NCBI RefSeq assembly: GCF_005048855.1
Contig: NZ_SUME01000004.1
Span: forward strand, 434,001 to 498,000
DNA: 64,000 nt
Direction: 5' to 3'
Source of the DNA: Sphingobacterium olei
Lineage (GTDB): Bacteria; Bacteroidota; Bacteroidia; Sphingobacteriales; Sphingobacteriaceae
Under the pieces are notes generated by a model. That model was not told the origin of the DNA, made no database searches, and saw nothing but the letters and a program-made list of their open reading frames with translations. This document shows positions 29,801 through 37,285 of the stretch, in pieces. The position numbers and the translations under genes are program-made. The stretch's first letter is position 1. Every line of letters begins with the position of its first letter.

Positions 29801-30295
29801 ATGAAAAAAATTGGTTTACTTTCAGATACGCATAATTTCTTAGATGAGGCTGTTTTTAAATATTTCGATGCGTGTGATGAAATATGGCATGCTGGTGATT
29901 TTGGATCTATAGAAATTGTGGATACGTTAGCGGCCTTTAAACCTTTTCGAGGTGTATATGGTAATATTGACGGGAAAGATGTACAACTGGCATGTCCCGA
30001 ACATTTGAGGTTTGACTGTGAAGAAGTAGACGTTTGGATGACGCATATTGGAGGCTATCCGGGTAGATATGCGGCTGGTATAAAGTCTGAAATTATCACT
30101 AATCCACCCAAATTATTTATTTGTGGACATTCGCATATCTTGAAAGTACAGTACGATTCCAAGCTACAATTATTACATCTTAATCCCGGTGCAGCCGGAA
30201 AGCAAGGATGGCATCAAGTGCGCACATTAATGCGTTTCGATATCAATGGCGATAAAATAGAGAATCTAGAAGTAATAGAATTGGCTGGAAGGTAA
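29801..30295 (+). CDS. YfcE/MJ0936-type metallophosphoesterase
   Basis: A small calcineurin-like phosphodiesterase. The 164 residues contain the metal-ligand motifs in order: DTH (SDTHNFLDEAVF), GDFGS (HAGDFGS), GNID, H in WMTHIGG, and GHSH followed by HLNPGAAGKQ. This matches the YfcE/MJ0936 family (about 160-185 residues), whose members hydrolyse model phosphodiesters; the physiological substrate is not known. Probably co-transcribed with trmN6 and convergent with the MerR gene 8 nt away. Confidence 0.92.
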   Translation: MKKIGLLSDTHNFLDEAVFKYFDACDEIWHAGDFGSIEIVDTLAAFKPFRGVYGNIDGKDVQLACPEHLRFDCEEVDVWMTHIGGYPGRYAAGIKSEIITNPPKLFICGHSHILKVQYDSKLQLLHLNPGAAGKQGWHQVRTLMRFDINGDKIENLEVIELAGR

Positions 30296-30302
30296 TCGTT
30301 TG

Positions 30303-30638
30303 TTATAGGCTGTCCCGCACTTCCAATAGGAAAGATTTCAATCGCTCAAGGGAATCGATAACGCGTTGGTTCTCTTTTGCTTCGTTTTTATTTGTGCGCA
30401 GGAATTCTCGGGCTCCCTGCAAGGTATAACCTTTTTCTTTCACTAAATTAAAGATGATTTTAAGATTGGAGATATCGTCCTGTGTGAAAAGGCGATTGCC
30501 TTTTTTATTTTTTTTAGGTTGAAGAATGTCAAATTCACGCTCATAAAAACGTATTTGGGAGGCGTTTACATCAAACATTTCAGTAACTTCACCCATTGTA
30601 TAATACAATTTATTTATTTCACGCTCTTTGTATGGCAT
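30303..30638 (-). CDS. MerR-family transcriptional regulator
   Basis: The 111 residues carry the MerR winged-helix DNA-binding domain (KLYYTMGEVTEMFDVNASQI, RFYEREFDILQPKKNKKGNRLFT, DDISNLKIIFNLVKEKGYTL) and a short C-terminal helix for dimerisation. No effector domain or cysteine cluster follows, so it belongs with the short MerR-like regulators common in Bacteroidetes and not with metal sensors. The start at 30638 (MPYKERE) is preferred to one eight codons upstream. Its target is not evident. Confidence 0.9.
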   Translation of the reverse strand: MPYKEREINKLYYTMGEVTEMFDVNASQIRFYEREFDILQPKKNKKGNRLFTQDDISNLKIIFNLVKEKGYTLQGAREFLRTNKNEAKENQRVIDSLERLKSFLLEVRDSL

Positions 30639-30659
30639 ACGTTCTAATATTAGTAATAG

Positions 30660-30667
30660 CAAATATA
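30660..30667 (-). promoter_or_regulatory. Probable -7 element of the MerR gene
   Basis: On the minus strand this reads TATATTTG (TAnnTTTG), 21 nt upstream of the ATG at 30638. The sequence 19 nt further upstream is TTTT, one base from the TTTG consensus. Confidence 0.45.
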
Positions 30668-30899
30668 CAATCTAAGTTTGAATTTAAAAAGCTGTGCAAA
30701 AGAGCATGACAGGTTTCTTTGTTGTTGTCCTTGACCTTCATATGTTTTTTGTCATCCTGATGAGTAAAAATTTGCATACAGATCTTTTTAAGGTAATGAC
30801 AGTGGAACATCACCGCGACGAAGTTAGGAGAGGTCTATGGATAGAAAGGGAGTCGGGGAGTCTGGGGTAAAGACAGAAAAAATTAAAAAAAATCAGTTA

Positions 30900-31244
30900 A
30901 TGAAAGGAATAATTATCGTCAGTAAATTTTGGACACGTTTCTTTTCGGCCGGGAACGCAAGTGCCATTACGATATTTCCATTTGTTTTCCTTCGCGATAA
31001 ATCCTTGAAGGAAGATGAAATTTTAATCAATCACGAGCGAATTCACCTTTCACAAGTTACGGAATTGTTGATAGTGCCCTTTTATACGTGGTATTTAATA
31101 GAGTTTATAGTCCGTTTTTTGAAATATCGGCAGTTTCGTCGGGCGTATTTAAATATTTCTTTTGAAAGAGAAGCCTATAGAAATGAAAATAATCTGAGTT
31201 ATTTGAAAGCACGGAAAATATGGTCTTTTTGGAGATATCTATGA
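30900..31244 (+). CDS. Small membrane protein with an HExxH motif (putative minimal metalloprotease)
   Basis: The product from ATG 30900 is 114 residues. It contains NHERIHLSQ, an HExxH zinc-protease motif, at about residue 48, preceded by an amphipathic segment and followed by a membrane segment (TELLIVPFYTWYLIEFIVRF). A downstream acidic motif FEREAYRNE at about residue 90 could give the third ligand, as in M56/M48-like gluzincins. I recognise it only as a conserved Bacteroidetes protein without an assigned role. An upstream ATG at 30837 would add 21 polar residues and cannot be excluded. The spacer 30668-30836 before it holds no gene. Confidence 0.65.
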   Translation: MKGIIIVSKFWTRFFSAGNASAITIFPFVFLRDKSLKEDEILINHERIHLSQVTELLIVPFYTWYLIEFIVRFLKYRQFRRAYLNISFEREAYRNENNLSYLKARKIWSFWRYL

Positions 31245-31253
31245 TTTATTATA

Positions 31254-31287
31254 ATAACAATGCTCTTCAAACGAAGAGCATTGTTAT
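31254..31287. terminator. Bidirectional terminator between the HExxH gene and accD
   Basis: ATAACAATGCTCTTC (31254-31268) and its exact complement (31273-31287) form a 15-bp stem with an AAAC loop, between convergent genes. A T-rich stretch follows on the plus strand. Confidence 0.85.
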
Positions 31288-31290
31288 GTT

Positions 31291-32133
31291 TTATCCCACT
31301 AATTTTAAAAATGTCGCTACTTTTTGTTTCAATTGTCTCCTGTCGATAATAAAGTCTAAGAAACCGTGTTCTTTAACGAATTCAGAGGTTTGGAAACCTT
31401 TAGGAAGATCTTTTTTGATTGTTTCTTTAATAACCCGAGGTCCAGCGAAACCGATCAATGCGCCAGGTTCTGCAATGTTAATGTCGCCTAGCATCGCATA
31501 CGATGCGGTAACACCTCCCGTTGTAGGATCTGTTAGTAAACAGATATACGGAAGTTTCGCTTGGCTTAATAAGGCTAATTTTGCGGATGTTTTTGCCATT
31601 TGCATTAAGGAAAAAGCAGCTTCCATCATACGGGCGCCTCCAGATTTGGAGATTAACATGAAGGGAATGTTATGTTCGATGCAGTAATCTATTGAGCGGG
31701 CTATTTTCTCACCTACTACAGATCCCATCGATCCACCAATAAATGTGAAATCCATACAAGCGATCACCAAATCCTGTCCCTCTATTTTGCCATGCCCACA
31801 ACGAATAGCATCTTTTAGGCCTGTTTTTGCCTGACTTTCCACTAACCTATCTTTGTAAGCTTTAGTATCTTCAAAATTTAAGGGGTCACCTGCTGTTAAA
31901 TTGGCAAATAACTCGGTGAAGTAATTGTTGTCAAATAAGATTGAGAAATAGGCTGCGGAGCCAATTCGGATATGATAATCACAATATTGACATACATAAT
32001 TATTCTCGATTTGCTCTAAGTTTAGAAGAGGCTTTTTACATGCAGGACACTTATTCCACATGCCGTCAGGAGCTTCCTTTTTATTTTCTGTTGCAGTACT
32101 GATTCCTGCTTTATTTCTTTTAAACCAACTCAT
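31291..32133 (-). CDS. accD: Acetyl-CoA carboxylase carboxyltransferase subunit beta
   Basis: AccD forms the carboxyltransferase with AccA and makes malonyl-CoA for fatty acid synthesis. The 280 residues begin [10 protein letters not shown] and carry the four-cysteine zinc ribbon (CPACKK near residue 29 and CQYCDYH near 50). The crotonase-like carboxyltransferase fold follows, with [41 protein letters not shown] and IGFAGPRVI. Length matches the family. It is transcribed alone; the 300-nt spacer upstream to the SRP RNA gene (32134-32436) holds nothing I recognise. Confidence 0.97.
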   Translation of the reverse strand: MSWFKRNKAGISTATENKKEAPDGMWNKCPACKKPLLNLEQIENNYVCQYCDYHIRIGSAAYFSILFDNNYFTELFANLTAGDPLNFEDTKAYKDRLVESQAKTGLKDAIRCGHGKIEGQDLVIACMDFTFIGGSMGSVVGEKIARSIDYCIEHNIPFMLISKSGGARMMEAAFSLMQMAKTSAKLALLSQAKLPYICLLTDPTTGGVTASYAMLGDINIAEPGALIGFAGPRVIKETIKKDLPKGFQTSEFVKEHGFLDFIIDRRQLKQKVATFLKLVG

Positions 32134-32436
32134 ATGTTCGTGTTAATTCGAATTACAAATAAACGAAAAATATCCTAGTTAAGTCAAACTTAAGTAAATT
32201 TGTGTTTAGTGGAAGCCGGATTAGGTAAGCTTAAAAGAAGAAAGGTGATTTTAAAGAACGTTTTTAGTACCCCCACTATTTATACGTCGTAATTTGAGCG
32301 GAGTTAGATCAAAGTTGATTGTAGGCAATGACGGACCTGAACGGACTTAAATAAAGAATTGGAAATTTTGAAACTAGAATTGTGAAGGAAAGGAATAATT
32401 AGGTAAAGAGAGGGCTAGTTCAATAAAAATAAAAAA

Positions 32437-32537
32437 TGGGCAAGCTCCCTTTATCGCACCGCTCAACCAAATACCCTTGCTTTGTTCCCAACCTGGGGGA
32501 GTCAATGGGAGCTGGTCGTAAAGGACTTACCCACCAC
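32437..32537 (-). ncRNA. ffs: Signal recognition particle RNA (4.5S-type)
   Basis: Read on the minus strand, the sequence contains the universal SRP helix-8 core CCCCCAGG-TTG-GGAA-CAA-AGCAAGGGTA: a GGAA tetraloop on a short stem, with the asymmetric internal loops that bind Ffh. The ends pair as required for a long hairpin: GGGTAAGTCCTTTACG near the 5' end with CGATAAAGGGAGCTTGCCC near the 3' end. A T6ATTTTTATT tract follows as terminator. It is about 100 nt long, the small bacterial SRP RNA without an Alu domain. The reading frame on the opposite strand is not a gene. Confidence 0.93.
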
Positions 32538-32579
32538 AAAAGTAGCAAAATTTTTAGTTTTCGGAAAGAATTTTGCTAC
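32537..32579 (-). promoter_or_regulatory. ffs promoter spanned by an 11-bp inverted repeat
   Basis: On the minus strand TACTTTTG (32537-32544) is a full -7 match. A TTTC at 32564-32567 lies 19 nt upstream, one base from the -33 consensus. A perfect inverted repeat, GTAGCAAAATT (32542-32552) and AATTTTGCTAC (32569-32579), frames the spacer and touches both elements, which would suit an operator. Confidence 0.6.
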
Positions 32580-32653
32580 TTATCTGTTAGTGGGTTGATA
32601 GTCAGTTTGGAAAAATCACTTTTTGCGGGAATCATATTGTTCTATTTTGGCAA

Positions 32654-33751
32654 TTAGATTAATTTATATACTTTTCCTGGTAATGACAACAGGTGGTTAT
32701 TTATTTCCATTTCTAATAATATGATCGCTAATTTACTTTGTGGCCAGTCTAGGTGCAGTGCAATCGCATCGATGGTAGCCTGTTCGTGTTCTTTTAAAAA
32801 ATTATATACTTTTTGTTCGTCTTTGGTTAGGCCGGGCGGTAAGATTGTGAGCTGTTTTACTTGCTTTGCAACTTCTGTTCTTTCCCAATTCATTAAGTAG
32901 CAAAGATCATCTGCATGTCGGATCAGATGAGCACGATTGGTTTTAATCAAGTAATTGCAACCGGCAGAATACTCCTGGTCTATACGCCCCGGAAAGGCAC
33001 AGACATCCCTATTATATGTATTCGCGATTTCAGCAGTTATTAAAGCACCTCCTTTTATGGCTGCCTCGATCACAATAGTGACATCAGATAGTCCCGCTAT
33101 AATTCGGTTGCGCATCGGGAAATTTTGTTTATCCGGATTGGTGCCCGAAGGAAATTCGGTTAATAATCCACCGTGTTGAATCATTCGTGAGGCTATTTCG
33201 CGATGTGCAGCGGGATAGATCCTATCTAAACCATGTCCTAATATACCTATGGTGGATAAATCGTTTTTCACTGCAAGCCGATGCGCATGAATGTCAATTC
33301 CGTATGCGAGTCCGCTTACAACTTGTATACCTAGATCTTTTAGATCATGTACTAATTCTTCGCAGATCCGTTTGCCGTAGCTGGTGGCGTTTCGCGTACC
33401 GACGATACTTACCACTTTTTGCGGATTTAAATTTCCTTCACCTTTATAATATAGGAGTATGGGTGCATCTTCACAATGTCTGAGGCGTTGTGGGTAGTTG
33501 TCATCTTCTATCCATAAAACTTGAATGTTATGTTTCTCGACGAAATTGAGCTCATCTTCAGCTTCTTTTAAGTAAGATTTTGAGAGAATGGAATCCACCG
33601 AAGCGGGGCCAATACCCGGAATGGATAAAAGTTGCTTTTTCGAGCTTGAAAAAACTGATTCGGCATTGCCACAGTATGCAAGCAGCAACCGGCTCAACTT
33701 TGGGCCGATCCCTTTTATTTTTGTGAGGGCTATTTGTTCTATTTTGTTCAT
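32654..33751 (-). CDS. dprA: DNA-processing protein DprA
   Basis: DprA binds incoming single-stranded DNA in natural transformation and loads RecA. The 365 residues have an N-terminal helix-hairpin-helix region (IKGIGPKLSRLLL, IPGIGPASVDSIL). A Rossmann-like domain follows (SIVGTRNATSYGKRICEEL, VSGLAYGIDIHAHRLAV, GILGHGLDRIYPAAH, SGTNPDKQNFPMRNRIIAGL), then a C-terminal winged-helix DprA-type domain. Length is typical. The gene starts about 100 nt from the divergent small acidic gene, and its stop lies about 75 nt from the ffs promoter region. Confidence 0.96.
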   Translation of the reverse strand: MNKIEQIALTKIKGIGPKLSRLLLAYCGNAESVFSSSKKQLLSIPGIGPASVDSILSKSYLKEAEDELNFVEKHNIQVLWIEDDNYPQRLRHCEDAPILLYYKGEGNLNPQKVVSIVGTRNATSYGKRICEELVHDLKDLGIQVVSGLAYGIDIHAHRLAVKNDLSTIGILGHGLDRIYPAAHREIASRMIQHGGLLTEFPSGTNPDKQNFPMRNRIIAGLSDVTIVIEAAIKGGALITAEIANTYNRDVCAFPGRIDQEYSAGCNYLIKTNRAHLIRHADDLCYLMNWERTEVAKQVKQLTILPPGLTKDEQKVYNFLKEHEQATIDAIALHLDWPQSKLAIILLEMEINNHLLSLPGKVYKLI

Positions 33752-33825
33752 AAGAGGTATGCTACAATATAGGAATATCTGTTGTTTTCTTCAAGTATTT
33801 GCGAAAAAAATAGAGATAGAAATAT

Positions 33826-33833
33826 TAACTTTG
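33826..33833 (+). promoter_or_regulatory. Probable -7 element of the small acidic protein gene
   Basis: TAACTTTG (TAnnTTTG) lies 17 nt upstream of the ATG at 33851. A TTTG occurs further upstream but with a 24-nt spacer, longer than usual. Confidence 0.4.
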
Positions 33834-33850
33834 TCAAAAATACGTGATAT

Positions 33851-34081
33851 ATGGAATTACAGGAACCTTTTGACATCGAAATAGAAAACATCGTATACTC
33901 GGTTTTTCCGGATGAAAAAGATGCTTATACTATTTTTAAGGACGGAAAGGAATACATACAGATTATTAAAGACACCGAAACAAGTTGGCTTAAATTAAGT
34001 CCCGAGACGGGCTTGCCTTTGTTCGGAATGGATGAGGAAGTCAATGCAATAGGACAAAAGATTACTGAGGAACTGGGGTAA
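33851..34081 (+). CDS. Small acidic protein of unknown function
   Basis: A 76-residue, soluble, strongly acidic protein without signal peptide or membrane segment. The sequence suggests a beta-rich fold (FDIEIENIVYSVFPDE, YTIFKDGKEYIQIIKD, SWLKLSPETGLPLFG) ending in a helix (EEVNAIGQKITEEL). I know this shape as a small conserved protein in Sphingobacteriaceae but no role for it. A good -7 element just upstream and correct codon structure support it as a real gene. It is convergent with rsmG. Confidence 0.75.
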   Translation: MELQEPFDIEIENIVYSVFPDEKDAYTIFKDGKEYIQIIKDTETSWLKLSPETGLPLFGMDEEVNAIGQKITEELG

Positions 34082-34116
34082 TGTGCTGCGTTTTTACTTT
34101 TTCATTTTGACTTCAC

Positions 34117-34752
34117 CTACATCGGCACGTAGACTACGTATTTTGTGTCAAAAAACTCGTCGTCGAAGTAGCTAGATAGCGGATGCAGTTCTGCCTTTAG
34201 TTTCGATTCTTTTATCTCCTCTTTTAAGTCGCCACCTTTCAGATATAAAATACCATTGGGAATCGCATTTTTATCTTTTTTCTCAAATTTGTTTCGTATC
34301 CAGGGCGCGAAATCAGCCAGACGGGTTACTGCCCGGGAAACGACAAAGTCATATTTATAGTCTAACTGTTCGGCACGAATGTGATCGGCTTCGACATTCT
34401 TTAAGTCGATAGCTTCTGCTACTTCCCGTACTACTTTTATTTTTTTTCCTATCGAATCTACCAAATGAAAATGTACATGAGGAAATAGAATAGCTAATGG
34501 GATACCTGGGAATCCTCCGCCTGTACCTACATCCAGAATTCGGGTACCGGGAGTAAGTTCCGTAATAAATTTAGCGATTCCTAGCGAGTGGAGCACGTGT
34601 TTTAAATACAGACTTTCAATATCTTTACGCGATACCACATTGATTTGGTCGTTCCAAAACGGGTATACCTCCTCCAATTTAGCAAATTGTTCTTTTTGGA
34701 CCGGAGTTAATTTTGGAAAGTACTTATAAATGATGTCGACTGTAGGGTTCAT
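34117..34752 (-). CDS. rsmG: 16S rRNA (guanine527-N7)-methyltransferase RsmG
   Basis: RsmG (GidB) methylates G527 of 16S rRNA using S-adenosylmethionine. The 211 residues contain the SAM motif RILDVGTGGGFPGIPLAIL near residue 68, the following HLVDSIGKKIKVV, and the family motif FVVSRAVTRL. Length is typical (about 207-215). The glycosyltransferase gene upstream on the same strand ends 45 nt before it, so they may share a transcript. Confidence 0.96.
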   Translation of the reverse strand: MNPTVDIIYKYFPKLTPVQKEQFAKLEEVYPFWNDQINVVSRKDIESLYLKHVLHSLGIAKFITELTPGTRILDVGTGGGFPGIPLAILFPHVHFHLVDSIGKKIKVVREVAEAIDLKNVEADHIRAEQLDYKYDFVVSRAVTRLADFAPWIRNKFEKKDKNAIPNGILYLKGGDLKEEIKESKLKAELHPLSSYFDDEFFDTKYVVYVPM

Positions 34753-34797
34753 TTTTACAAAGTGAAAAGTTAAAATTATCTTCGATGAGCTTAAGCT

Positions 34798-35940
34798 CTA
34801 TTTCCATGAGTTCTGTTTTTTACTCCGGTTAAAAATACCATTGAAGCAGATGTAAAAATAGAAAAATAAGTCTAAAATAGGTAGCCACAGTAAAAGGTCT
34901 TTCACCGCCAGTTTGGAATAAATAGGTTTAAATATAATAAATTGGAGAAGTAAACGAAATAGATATGCTGCGAGTGCGAAATACCACAACGAGGGGTAGC
35001 AGGCCAGACAGACGATCAGCATCAGGTAAAATGTAATAGCTGTGAACAGCTGCGTTCCGAGCATATATTGGTGTTTTTTCTTATAAGCTACAGAAGCACC
35101 CGCATGTCGGGCTTTCTGTTTATAATAGCTTTTCCACGTATTCTTGGCTAAAGAATATACATGTGCATCAGGATGTATGGCAATATTTACATTATTTTTG
35201 GTGGCATTGTGGTTGACGAAAAGATCATCATCACCCGATTTAATATGCATGTGTGCGTTAAAGCCTTTGCCTTTGAAAAATAAAGACTTGGTATAAGCGA
35301 GGTTGCGACCCACCCCCATATAGGTGTTTCTCTTTAGGGCATAAGAAAGATAACTTATAGCCGTATGTGTGGTCTCAAAGCGGATCAGTTTATTTAAAAA
35401 ACCTTTAGTTTTGAAATATGGGGAATAACCTAATACGATTTCCTTTCCTTCGGTAAAAGCGTCTGCCATTTCACTCAGCCAATGGAGGCTTTGTGGTTGA
35501 CAATCTGCATCGGTCAATAGTAAATGATCGTATTGCGCAGCTTTGATCCCCATGGTCAATGCAAATTTTTTGCTATGCTTCAGCTTTATGTGCTCTTTAA
35601 TATCTACAATCTTGAGATGATTGTATTTTCCTCCGAAATCCTGAAGCACCCATTTGGTTTCATCATCAGAATAGTCATTTACAACGATTACCTCAAAATT
35701 GGGGTAATCTTGCTGTAATATGGTAGGCAGGAAGTTCTTCAGATTTTCTTGTTCGTTTCGTGCACAGATAATAACGGAAACAGAAGTATTGACTGGAGTT
35801 CCTTTAAAAGATGCTACTTTATAACGTGCCAAACGAGTATAGACAAACAATAAATAATAAAGTTGGAACACCAGGAATAACCCTAGCCCCCCGAATAGAA
35901 TGTAGGGGAGATTTATTAAAATATCTGTTTTATAATCCAT
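34798..35940 (-). CDS. Membrane-anchored family 2 glycosyltransferase
   Basis: An inverting GT2 enzyme at the inner membrane. The 380 residues have an N-terminal membrane segment (ILFGGLGLFLVFQLYYLLFV), then the GT-A fold: VSVIICARNEQENL near residue 50, FEVIVVNDYSDDET, and the metal-binding DAD in LLLTDADCQP. SGDDDLFVN may give the base. Two or three C-terminal membrane segments (TAITFYLMLIVCLACYPSLW, LLLWLPILDLFFYFYICF) follow. The layout resembles processive or polyprenol-linked GT2 enzymes; donor and acceptor are unknown. ATG 35940 is chosen over a TTG upstream. Confidence 0.88.
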   Translation of the reverse strand: MDYKTDILINLPYILFGGLGLFLVFQLYYLLFVYTRLARYKVASFKGTPVNTSVSVIICARNEQENLKNFLPTILQQDYPNFEVIVVNDYSDDETKWVLQDFGGKYNHLKIVDIKEHIKLKHSKKFALTMGIKAAQYDHLLLTDADCQPQSLHWLSEMADAFTEGKEIVLGYSPYFKTKGFLNKLIRFETTHTAISYLSYALKRNTYMGVGRNLAYTKSLFFKGKGFNAHMHIKSGDDDLFVNHNATKNNVNIAIHPDAHVYSLAKNTWKSYYKQKARHAGASVAYKKKHQYMLGTQLFTAITFYLMLIVCLACYPSLWYFALAAYLFRLLLQFIIFKPIYSKLAVKDLLLWLPILDLFFYFYICFNGIFNRSKKQNSWK

Positions 35941-35949
35941 ATGAAGGCT

Positions 35950-35957
35950 CAAAGATA
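35950..35957 (-). promoter_or_regulatory. -7 element close to the glycosyltransferase start
   Basis: On the minus strand TATCTTTG (TAnnTTTG) ends 9 nt before the ATG at 35940. Transcription from it would leave a leader of only a few bases. Confidence 0.4.
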
Positions 35958-36041
35958 AGGCGTTCTTTCAATATATTCGATGACTAGCGTTAAGATTTGC
36001 TAATTAAATGTTCCGGATGTCGTCGGGTCAAAATTTTATAG

Positions 36042-36049
36042 TATTTTTG
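36042..36049 (+). promoter_or_regulatory. Probable -7 element of tgt
   Basis: TATTTTTG (TAnnTTTG) lies 19 nt upstream of the tgt ATG. No TTTG is found at the -33 position. Confidence 0.4.
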
Positions 36050-36068
36050 CGCTTGATTTAATAGTAGT

Positions 36069-37199
36069 ATGAACTTTACGCTTCAAGCACAAGATAAACT
36101 TTCTCAAGCACGCGCGGGGGTGATGGAGACAGCACACGGAAAGATAGAAACTCCCATATTTATGCCCGTAGGTACTGCGGGGACCGTAAAAGCGGTACAT
36201 CAACACGAACTGGTCAATGATATCCAAGCACAGATCATATTAGGTAATACCTATCATTTGTATTTGCGTCCGGGATTGGATGTCTTGCATAAAGCTGGTG
36301 GTTTGCATAAATTTAATGGGTGGGACAGGCCTATTCTTACCGATTCGGGAGGGTACCAGGTTTATTCCTTAACGGAGGTTCGGAAAATAAAAGAAGAAGG
36401 GGTAACTTTTCGTTCGCATGTAGATGGTTCAAAACATTTGTTTACGCCAGAAAATGTGATGGATACGCAACGCATCATTGGTGCAGATATCATTATGGCT
36501 TTTGATGAATGTACGCCCTATCCCTGTGATTATAATTACGCACGCCGTTCACTGGACATGACACATCGTTGGTTAAAACGTTGCTGTGATCGTTTTGATA
36601 GCACTGATCCACTGTATGGATACGATCAAACTTTGCTTCCTATTGTGCAAGGTTCGGTTTATAAAGATTTACGTGAAAAATCTGCTGAAGTTATTGCTTC
36701 TTTTGAACGGGAAGGAAATGCAATAGGCGGTCTTTCTGTGGGCGAGCCGGCAGAAGAAATGTACGCCATGACAGAAGTCGTTACCAAAATTCTTCCATAC
36801 GAAAAACCCCGCTATTTAATGGGAGTAGGTACGCCTATTAATATCCTTGAGAATATAGCGTTAGGCATCGATATGTTTGATTGCGTTATGCCGACACGTA
36901 ATGCCCGCAATGGTATGCTTTTTACACGTAATGGTATTATTAATATCAAGAATGAAAAATGGAAAGATGATTTTTCAGCTATAGAGGCAGAGAGCGACCT
37001 TATGATGGATCAAGTGTATTCTAAAGCTTATCTTAGGCATTTAATTCGATCTCAGGAAATTTTAGGCGCGCAGATAGCATCTTTACATAACTTACACTTT
37101 TATCTTTGGTTGGTAAAACAGGCCAGGGAAAAGATTATTGAGGGGACTTTCTATGACTGGAAAGAAAAGATGGTTAAAGTGTTAGGAGTTAGATTATAG
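36069..37199 (+). CDS. tgt: Queuine/preQ1 tRNA-guanine transglycosylase, lacking the usual zinc cysteines
   Basis: Tgt exchanges guanine 34 of GUN-anticodon tRNAs for the queuosine precursor. The 376 residues show the TIM-barrel motifs: PIFMPVGTAGTVKAV, LTDSGGYQVYSL with the catalytic Asp, GGLSVGEPAEEM, and DCVMPTRNARNGMLFT with the nucleophile Asp. The zinc site expected near residue 310 (C-x-C-x2-C before YSxAYLxHL) is absent: the segment reads DLMMDQVYSKAYLRHL with no cysteine, though the distal His of SLHNLHFYLWL remains. I recall similar cysteine-free Tgt proteins in Bacteroidetes, so this may be lineage-typical. An LptF/G permease gene follows. Confidence 0.94.
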   Translation: MNFTLQAQDKLSQARAGVMETAHGKIETPIFMPVGTAGTVKAVHQHELVNDIQAQIILGNTYHLYLRPGLDVLHKAGGLHKFNGWDRPILTDSGGYQVYSLTEVRKIKEEGVTFRSHVDGSKHLFTPENVMDTQRIIGADIIMAFDECTPYPCDYNYARRSLDMTHRWLKRCCDRFDSTDPLYGYDQTLLPIVQGSVYKDLREKSAEVIASFEREGNAIGGLSVGEPAEEMYAMTEVVTKILPYEKPRYLMGVGTPINILENIALGIDMFDCVMPTRNARNGMLFTRNGIINIKNEKWKDDFSAIEAESDLMMDQVYSKAYLRHLIRSQEILGAQIASLHNLHFYLWLVKQAREKIIEGTFYDWKEKMVKVLGVRL

Positions 37200-37285
37200 G
37201 GATTAGACTATAGGTGTTAGAGAGCAGGTGTAAGCCTGCGAGCTCATCGAAGATAATTTTTACTTTTGATTTTTTACTTTGTAAG

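Noticed and set aside
30665..30836. Possible decayed copy of a second palindromic repeat (GTCATCCTGA ... GCGACGAAGTTAGGA)
   Set aside because: The resemblance to the common TCATCCTGA-type repeats is weak and no clear ends could be defined.
32436..32657. Plus-strand frame of 73 codons
   Set aside because: It is antisense to the SRP RNA and its promoter.
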